Shown one piece after another: positions 58,364-64,000 of a DNA stretch of 64,000 nucleotides. Each line of letters begins with the position of its first letter. The first letter of the stretch is position 1. The position numbers and the translations under genes were made by a program. The stretch comes from Bryobacterales bacterium (lineage in GTDB: Bacteria; Acidobacteriota; Terriglobia; Bryobacterales; Bryobacteraceae). The notes beneath the pieces are model-generated. The model did not search any database, had not been told where the DNA came from, and was given only the letters and a program-made list of their open reading frames with translations. The stretch covers positions 44,935 to 108,934 of the forward strand of contig JADZGD010000028.1 of assembly GCA_020854055.1 (NCBI GenBank), in the 5' to 3' direction.

Positions 58364-59990
58364 ATGCCGATTCCCCGGAGAGACCTTCTGCTGGCGGGCG
58401 CCGGAATGTTGGCTCCATCTTTTGGCCGGCCGGTGCCGGTTCGGGTGGTGGACCAAGAATCAGGCCAGCCTCTGGCGGCGCGTGTGCGTTTGGTGGATGC
58501 ACGGGGAGGCGAGGTGGCGCCGCTGGGCCATCCAGCGACCCTCGAAAAGGACGCGCAGCAGGGCGACGTCGGTTTTCAATCACGCCGCTTCGCTTACGTG
58601 GACGGCTTCTTTGAACTGCCTCCAACGGCCTTCCCTTTGAAGTACCAGGTAGTCAAGGGTTATGAGTATGTCTTCGCGGAGGGCGAACTGGCCGCGGCGA
58701 ACATTCGGGATGGCGCCGTCACGATTCCCTTAGCCCGGTGGTCCGATCTCTCTTCCCGAGGCTGGTATGGGGGTGACGTTCACATCCACCACATCGCGCC
58801 CAAGACATGCAGCCTGGAGATGGATGCCGAAGATCTCCACGTGGCCAACATTCTCACCTCGGATTTCACGAGAGACCAGGACCAGTTCGAGGGGAAGCTG
58901 AACTCCTTTTCCCGCGGCAAACGCCTCATCTACGTCAGCCAGGAATTTCGTAATGACCAGTTGGGGCACATCAACCTGCTGAACCTGAAGCATCTGATCG
59001 AGCCGTTAATGACCATGCAGCACACGCACCATCCGCTGCACCTGGGCATCTGCGATCAGGCGCGCGCAGGGCGGCTATGTCTCCTGGGCTCACTTTCCCA
59101 GTTGGCCGGGGGTTGAGGGTCCGCTCGATGTGGCTATGGAAAAGCTGGACGGGCTGGAAATTCTCTGCCAACTGGAGCCGCGCGACTTCCCGATTTTCAT
59201 GAAGCAGGTGGTGCCGGACCTCGCGGGTAACGACGGACTGCGCCTGTGGTATCGCTTCCTCAACTGCGGCTTCCGTCTCACCGCCACCGCCGGCACGGAC
59301 AAGATGACAACCTTCGTCACGGCGGGCGCCAACCGCGTCTACGCGCAGGTAGATGGCGATTTCACCTACCAGGCATGGATTGACGCGATGCGCGCCGGCC
59401 GCACGTTCATCACAAATAGCCCGGTGCTTCGCTTCACGGTCAACGGCCGGCAGGCCGGGGCGCGCATCGAGTTTGACTCCTCGCGCGATAAGGTGGCGCG
59501 GATTTACGCCGAGGCGGAATCGCAACTCCCTTACCACCGCCTGGAGATCATCGCTAACGGGAAGGTGATTGCCGAAGCGAGTCCCAGTGGCGCGCGCCAC
59601 CGGACGCGTATCCATCATGAGCACCGCGTGACGGGAAGCTGCTGGATCGCCGCCCGCGCGGTGGAAGATCTGGGCGAATACCGGCGCCAGGGTTTCCGTT
59701 TTACCACGGTGCATGCCGCCCAGGGAACCACCGTCAGTAACTATTTCGGCACGCGCCGGCCGGAAACCGTGTTTGCGCACAGTTCTCCAGTCTATGTGAT
59801 TCGCGACGGACGGCCGATCCGCAGCTACGATGACGCCGAGTATTACATGCGCTATCTGGATAACTCCATCGAATGGCTGAAGTCCAGCGGCCGGTTCAAG
59901 CGCGCCGAAGATAAGCAGGCTTCGATCGACGCCTTCCTGCGGGGCCGCGCCATCTATGAGCAACGTGCGCGGGAAGCGCGGGAGGGCTGA
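58364..59990 (+). pseudogene. CehA/McbA-type metallohydrolase gene interrupted by a frameshift
   Basis: ATG 58364 (GGAGG upstream) opens a Tat-like leader (PRRDLLLAGAGMLA). The frame has metal-ligand motif GGDVHIHHI (His140, His142, His143) and QHTHHPLHLGICDQAR, but then ends at TGA 59114-59116. The next frame continues the protein without interruption: QGGYVSWAHFPSWPGVEG, AMEKLDGLEILCQLEPRDF and ITNSPVLRF, to 59990. One nucleotide, near the GCGCGCGC run at about 59060-59067, accounts for the shift. Complete, it would be ~540 residues. It may be a true pseudogene, a sequencing error, or recoding. It diverges from agmatine deiminase. Confidence 0.8.
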
Positions 59991-60014
59991 TAGAATCAGG
60001 GGGAAATCCTGATC

Positions 60015-61223
60015 ATGGCAAAAACCCCCACTACCAAGCATCGCTATCGCGAAGACCTGTCTGAAACGCCGGAATGGCTCAAGCAGAAGAAGTGCCCGAA
60101 CCGCGGCAAGTACATGTCGGGCAAACGCATCCTGCCGAAAAATATCACCGGGCAGGAGAAGACGGCCGACCTGATTGACAACGCATTTCTCGCCTATAAC
60201 GGCGCGCGGCTTCGTGAAGCGTGCCAGTTGTTCACGCAGAAGATGCTGCAGCGCGATGTCACCATCGGCATGAGCCTTTCGGGCGCGCTGACGCCGGCCG
60301 GCCTTGGCTGCTCCTCGATCGTCCCGCTGATCAAGGCCGGTTTTGTCGATTGGATCGTTTCCACCGGCGCCATCCTCTACCATGACCTGCACTTCGCGTT
60401 GAATTATCCGATCCGCATGGGCAACTTCCGGATGGACGACACCGAACTGCGGGACAACGACATCGTGCGCGTCTACGACGTGCTGATGGGTTACAGCGAT
60501 TGCCTGATGGCCACCGATGAGATCCTGCGAGATATTCTGGTGCAGCCCGAGTTCCAAAAGGAGATGGGGACAGCCGAGTTGCACAACCTCATCGGCAAGT
60601 ACGCCGCCGAGTGGGAGCACCAGGCAGGCGTTAAGGATGCCTCGCTGCTGGCCGCCGCCTACCGCGCGGGTGTGCCGTGCTATACCTCGTCACCCGGCGA
60701 TTCCACCATCGGCATGAACGTCGCCGGGGTGGAGCTTCGGGGCAACAAGTTGCGGGTGAATCCATCGATCGACGTGAACGAGACCACCGCCTTTGTGCTG
60801 GCCGCCAAGCGTTCCGGGGGCCGCAGCGGCGTGGTGCTGTGGGGTGGCGGCAGTCCGAAGAATTTCATGCTGCAGACCGAGCCGCAGATTCAGGAAGTGC
60901 TGCGAATCAAAGAATACGGCCAGGACTTCTTCCTTCAGGTTACCGACGCCCGGCCCGATACCGGAGGCCTGAGCGGCGCCACCCCGAGCGAAGCGGTGAG
61001 CTGGGGAAAGGTGGATCCCGAACGGCTGCCCGATGCCGTGGTCTGCTACACCGATACCACCATCGCCATGCCGTTGCTGACGCAATACGCCCTGGCGCGG
61101 CACAAGCCCCGCAAGCTGCGGCGTCTCTACGATCAGCGCGGGAAGATGGTGAAGGCGCTCACCAAGGAATACTTCACGCATAACAAGGTGAAGATGGTCG
61201 ACGGCTCTGAGCCGGTTTTCTGA
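60015..61223 (+). CDS. Deoxyhypusine-synthase-like protein (bacterial DHS family)
   Basis: A 402-residue enzyme of the NAD-dependent deoxyhypusine/homospermidine synthase family, which transfers an aminobutyl group from spermidine or putrescine. Seen: [35 protein letters not shown] (in part [12 protein letters not shown] and DWIVSTGA), [10 protein letters not shown], and EAVSWGKVD with the equivalent of the catalytic lysine. After the GGG motif the sequence reads [11 protein letters not shown], not the HHIANAN of eukaryotic DHS. Bacteria lack eIF5A, so an amine rather than a protein is the likely acceptor. ATCAGG (59995-60000) and CCTGAT (60008-60013) form an inverted repeat right before the ATG. 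The decarboxylase follows 7 nt later. Confidence 0.88.
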   Translation: MAKTPTTKHRYREDLSETPEWLKQKKCPNRGKYMSGKRILPKNITGQEKTADLIDNAFLAYNGARLREACQLFTQKMLQRDVTIGMSLSGALTPAGLGCSSIVPLIKAGFVDWIVSTGAILYHDLHFALNYPIRMGNFRMDDTELRDNDIVRVYDVLMGYSDCLMATDEILRDILVQPEFQKEMGTAELHNLIGKYAAEWEHQAGVKDASLLAAAYRAGVPCYTSSPGDSTIGMNVAGVELRGNKLRVNPSIDVNETTAFVLAAKRSGGRSGVVLWGGGSPKNFMLQTEPQIQEVLRIKEYGQDFFLQVTDARPDTGGLSGATPSEAVSWGKVDPERLPDAVVCYTDTTIAMPLLTQYALARHKPRKLRRLYDQRGKMVKALTKEYFTHNKVKMVDGSEPVF

Positions 61224-61230
61224 TCGCTTC

Positions 61231-62400
61231 ATGACGCGAAAAGAACTGCTAGCCGCTGCCAGGGAACATGGTACTCCGGTGGTAGTGATTGACCACGCGG
61301 TGGTCCGGCGGAACTATGAGCTCTTCCGCCGGCACCTGCCCAACGTGCAGGCTTACTACGCCGTAAAGGCCAACCCGGCGCCGGAGATCGTTCGCACGCT
61401 TTACGAGGCCGGCGCCAGTTTCGATGTCGCCTCGCTGCCCGAGTTCCTGCTGGTTCACCGGAACATCGAGCATCTTCCCGCCAAAGCCCGCCAGGACTAC
61501 ATCTGGGACAAGATCATTTACGCCAACCCGATCAAGCCTAAAGAGACGCTGGAGGCGCTCAATCAGTACAAGCCGCTGCTCACCTACGACAACCTCGATG
61601 AACTGAAGAAGATCAGGCGCTACGCCCCGAACGCGGGCCTGGTGCTGCGCTTGCGTGTGCCCAATACCGGATCGATGGTGGAGTTATCTTCCAAATTCGG
61701 GTGCGATTCGGGGGAAGCGGCCGATCTGATCCTGGAAGCCTTCCGGCTGGGGATGGTTGTGGAAGGGCTCAGTTTTCACGTCGGCAGCCAGTGTACGAAC
61801 TTCGAGAACTTTGCGCAGGCGCTGAACATCGCCGCCGCCGTGCGGGAGGAAGCGGCGTCGCGCGGAGGCCACCGGATCAACATTATCGATATCGGAGGCG
61901 GCTTTCCGGTGCCCTACGATTCGCACGTGAAGCCGTTCAGCGCCCTGGCCAAGACCATCAATGCCCAGATCAGCCGCCTGTTTTCCAAGGACGTCGAGAT
62001 CCTGGCCGAACCGGGGCGGTTCCTGGTGGCCACTGCCGCGACGGTGGTTGCCCGGGTGATCGGCAAAGCGTTCCGCGATGGCAGGACCTGTTACTACATC
62101 GACGACAGCGTGTATCACACTTACTCGGGTATCATCTTCGATCACTGCCAGTACCGGGTGAACTCGTTCCGCAAGGGCCGGGCGGAGTTGTGCACCGTAT
62201 TCGGCCAGACCTGTGACGGGATGGACACCATCACTCACTCTGAAGCGCTGCCCGAGCTGCGGATCGGCGATCTTGTCTTTTCGGGAAGTATCGGGGCGTA
62301 CAGCAACGCATCCTCCACGTTCTTCAATGGTTTTTCCCCGGCCAAGGTGGTACACATCAACGAAGCCCGGACTGCCATGATATCCTCCATAGCACGATGA
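61231..62400 (+). CDS. Type III PLP-dependent ornithine/lysine-type decarboxylase
   Basis: A 389-residue alanine-racemase-fold decarboxylase. YAVKANPAPEIV contains the PLP lysine; FHVGSQCTNF, IDIGGGFPVPY, LAEPGRFLVATAATVV and QTCDGMDTI (active-site cysteine and the following Asp of the second subunit) follow the eukaryotic-type ornithine decarboxylase order. Ornithine to putrescine is the simplest reading; lysine or carboxynorspermidine are possible. It begins 7 nt after the DHS-like gene and overlaps the DUF1080 gene by ATGA, so the three form one unit. Confidence 0.88.
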   Translation: MTRKELLAAAREHGTPVVVIDHAVVRRNYELFRRHLPNVQAYYAVKANPAPEIVRTLYEAGASFDVASLPEFLLVHRNIEHLPAKARQDYIWDKIIYANPIKPKETLEALNQYKPLLTYDNLDELKKIRRYAPNAGLVLRLRVPNTGSMVELSSKFGCDSGEAADLILEAFRLGMVVEGLSFHVGSQCTNFENFAQALNIAAAVREEAASRGGHRINIIDIGGGFPVPYDSHVKPFSALAKTINAQISRLFSKDVEILAEPGRFLVATAATVVARVIGKAFRDGRTCYYIDDSVYHTYSGIIFDHCQYRVNSFRKGRAELCTVFGQTCDGMDTITHSEALPELRIGDLVFSGSIGAYSNASSTFFNGFSPAKVVHINEARTAMISSIAR

Positions 62401-63017
62401 GCATCCCGAGGCCCGTTGCCGGCATCGTCCTGGTGTGTTCCTTGTGGGCGCAGCCGGATGTGCAGGATTGGAAGCCGCTGTTCGATGGCAAATCGCTTCA
62501 GGGTTGGAAGGAGTCCGGCTTCGCACGGCAGCCTTCGGTGAAAGTGGAAGCGGGCTCGATCGTTCTGCCGTACGGTGAGCCGCTCACCGGCATTACCCGC
62601 ACGGAGCCCTTTCCCCGCATTAATTATGAGCTGCGCTTTGATGCCATGCGCGTCAAGGGCGGCGATTTCTTTGCCAGCTTGACCTTCCCGGTGGGGGAGA
62701 GCTACTGCACCTGGGTTACCGGTGGTTGGGGCGGAGACATTGTAGGCATCTCCAGCATTGACGGCTGGGATGCTTCGGACAACGAGACGCGCTCCTACTA
62801 CTACTTCGATACGAACCGCTGGTACGCGTTCCGCCTGAAGGTGACGGGCGAACGGATTCTCGCCTGGATCGACAACCGGCCCGTCGTCAATTTGAAAATT
62901 GAAGGCCGCAGCCTTTCGCTGCGGCCGGGTGAGATCAAGTTATCGGCGCCGCTTGGCTTTGCTTCCTACAACACCACCGGCGCCTTGCGCAAAATCGAGT
63001 ATCGCCGGTTGCGCTAA
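62397..63017 (+). CDS. Exported DUF1080-type protein (second)
   Basis: A 206-residue protein with a signal peptide (PVAGIVLVCSLWAQ). The jelly-roll domain begins WKPLFDGKSLQGWKESGF; RINYELRFDAMRVKGGDFFASLTFPVG (in part INYELRFDAMRVKGGDF), CTWVTGGWGGDIVGIS and W at NRWYAFRLKV follow, ending FASYNTTGALRKIEYRRLR (in part). Shorter than the DUF1080 protein at 18810. It overlaps the decarboxylase stop by 4 nt and its stop overlaps that of the convergent Gfo/Idh oxidoreductase. Confidence 0.8.
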   Translation: MSIPRPVAGIVLVCSLWAQPDVQDWKPLFDGKSLQGWKESGFARQPSVKVEAGSIVLPYGEPLTGITRTEPFPRINYELRFDAMRVKGGDFFASLTFPVGESYCTWVTGGWGGDIVGISSIDGWDASDNETRSYYYFDTNRWYAFRLKVTGERILAWIDNRPVVNLKIEGRSLSLRPGEIKLSAPLGFASYNTTGALRKIEYRRLR

Positions 63018-64000
63018 CCGTTCAGCGTCCAGCCGGGACGATACTGGCGCTTCAGCCAGGCATTGGCCTGTTCGTAGTTGGTGATGCGGCCGGTGGCCGG
63101 GTCGTATTCCAGGCGGCGGCCCGCGCGGTGCGCTACCAGGCCCAACAGCATCTCCTCCATCATCGTGCCGGCGTAGTCGAAGTCGCAGTGGGTCTTGCTG
63201 CTGGTGCCGTGCGTCACGTTGTCGCTCATGCCTTTACAGGCATTCAGCCAGTCTTCCTGGAACAGGTGGTCGTGCGACGGCAGCGGCCGGCCGGCTTTTT
63301 CGTCGGCGACAATGGCGTCCACTTCGGGATTCGGCAACCCCAGCGCGGGAGGTAGCTTGGATCCTTCCATGAACTGTATCTGCGGGAATCCGCCGCCAGG
63401 TCCCGGAGCCGGGTTGGGCATCGCCGTCCAGCCGTAGGGCAGCGTCTGCGCCTGCCGCGGAGCGCCGGCCTGGGGTTTGGGACGAATCTTCGCCGCCGGC
63501 CGGGACGATTGTCCGGTGCCACCGATCAGCGGCAGCAGTTCGGCCTTGGTCCGCCGCTTGTAATAGGTGAAGTCGCCGTCTTTGTAATCCGGAATCAGAA
63601 TACGAGTGGTGAAATCGGACAGAATGGCGCCCTTGGTGCCCACAAAGATAGCGCCGTTGCCAATACGCTCCACATCCAGATAGTTCAACGGGGCATCGGG
63701 TTTCAAGCCGCCCTGGTACCATACCACCTGCAACGGACCCCGCCAATGGTTGGCGGGATGATCGAACGTCACCTTCAGTTTTACCGGGCAGATGTCGGGG
63801 TTGTACTTGTCGCTTACCTCCTGATCCACCTCAATGGCCGTGGGCGCGTGGGCATCGATGGCGTTCCACACCAGGTCCATCGTGTGGGCGCCCATGTCGC
63901 CCATCTGGCCCACGCCGAAGTCGCGGTACATGTTCCAGAAGATGCAGTTCATGCCCATTGTGCCGCCGAAGTACTGCGGTGAGTAGGGGTGGTAGGGAGA
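63014..64000 (-). CDS. Gfo/Idh/MocA family oxidoreductase, 3' part
   Basis: The gene runs off the right edge; about 328 C-terminal residues are visible. MGMNCIFWNMYRDFGVGQMGDMGAHTMDLVWNAID (in part GQMGDMGAHTMDLVW) is the 'G-D-x-G-x-H' substrate-binding region of the family. The remainder is the beta-sheet C-terminal half with a Pro/Ala-rich insert near the middle and CDFDYAGTMMEEMLLGLVAHRAG near the end (in part DYAGTMMEEMLLG). The Rossmann half and any Tat signal lie outside. It converges with the DUF1080 gene, stop codons overlapping by 3 nt, mirroring the pair at 17513-19583. Confidence 0.88.
   Translation of the reverse strand, partial: SPYHPYSPQYFGGTMGMNCIFWNMYRDFGVGQMGDMGAHTMDLVWNAIDAHAPTAIEVDQEVSDKYNPDICPVKLKVTFDHPANHWRGPLQVVWYQGGLKPDAPLNYLDVERIGNGAIFVGTKGAILSDFTTRILIPDYKDGDFTYYKRRTKAELLPLIGGTGQSSRPAAKIRPKPQAGAPRQAQTLPYGWTAMPNPAPGPGGGFPQIQFMEGSKLPPALGLPNPEVDAIVADEKAGRPLPSHDHLFQEDWLNACKGMSDNVTHGTSSKTHCDFDYAGTMMEEMLLGLVAHRAGRRLEYDPATGRITNYEQANAWLKRQYRPGWTLNG

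Noticed and set aside
60001..60014. Riboswitch before the DHS-like gene
   Set aside because: Only a 6-bp inverted repeat with a 7-nt loop is visible; too small for a known riboswitch.
58971..60620. Long open frame on the minus strand across the metallohydrolase and DHS-like genes
   Set aside because: It is antisense to recognisable proteins, has no motif, and is explained by high GC codon bias.

Overview
The window is GC-rich and gene-dense and looks like chromosomal DNA of an acidobacterium, most likely of the Solibacter/Bryobacter type. This is inferred from gene content: an Oar-like TonB-dependent receptor with a carboxypeptidase-regulatory N-terminus, many Sec/Tat-exported enzymes (Gfo/Idh/MocA oxidoreductases, DUF1080 proteins, beta-propeller/phosphoesterase fusions, a P1 peptidase, an exported amidohydrolase), bacillithiol synthesis (BshC) and a VWA-like secreted protein. 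I see no rRNA, tRNA, insertion sequence, prophage or CRISPR array. About 55 protein genes cover nearly all of the sequence.

Layout. 1-10.5 kb (+): the 3' end of an alpha-glucan phosphorylase, nadA, moaA, a metallo-beta-lactamase-fold hydrolase, nadE, a secreted propeller-phosphoesterase and a GH57 glucan enzyme. 10.5-18.7 kb (-): SYLF lipid-binding protein, an orphan Cas2-like protein, an exported hydroxyacid dehydrogenase, DUF302, a pentapeptide-repeat protein with a cysteine ladder, a ceramidase-like protein, ispG, a stand-alone HD alarmone-hydrolase-like protein and a Tat-exported Gfo/Idh oxidoreductase. 18.8-33.9 kb (+): DUF1080, thiE, two APC permeases, a metallophosphoesterase, a second propeller-phosphoesterase, a PadR/membrane-protein pair with a clear operator, a PfkB kinase, then a tightly overlapping GT-C glycosyltransferase/dapF/nucleotide-sugar dehydrogenase operon. 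33.9-36.9 kb (-): SDR, threonine aldolase, hemW. 37-46.9 kb (mostly +): bshC, an HpcH aldolase, OsmC, CocE hydrolase, (-) sialidase, TPR protein, (-) ssb, VWA-like protein and an exported methyltransferase. 47-54.2 kb (-): HD-GYP response regulator, TonB receptor with a strong terminator, a DapA-family aldolase and the F0 half of ATP synthase (atpZ-atpI-atpB-atpE). 54.3-64 kb: exported amidohydrolase, P1 peptidase, then a polyamine-related block (agmatine deiminase, frameshifted CehA-type metallohydrolase, deoxyhypusine-synthase-like enzyme, ornithine/lysine-type decarboxylase) and a second DUF1080/Gfo-Idh pair.

How the genes may work together. The two Gfo/Idh + DUF1080 pairs fit 3-keto-glycoside breakdown outside the cytoplasm. 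GlgP and GH57 fit glycogen or alpha-glucan turnover. nadA and nadE are two steps of NAD synthesis. Agmatine deiminase, the DHS-like enzyme and the type III decarboxylase fit polyamine metabolism. Several genes have a TATAAT-like hexamer only 6-11 nt before the start codon, suggesting leaderless transcripts.

No single unmistakable new system stands out. The best leads are a DapF homologue with serine replacing the second catalytic cysteine, the polyamine block, the PadR operator embedding a probably leaderless start, the cysteine ladder, and cofactor-dependent enzymes carrying export signals.
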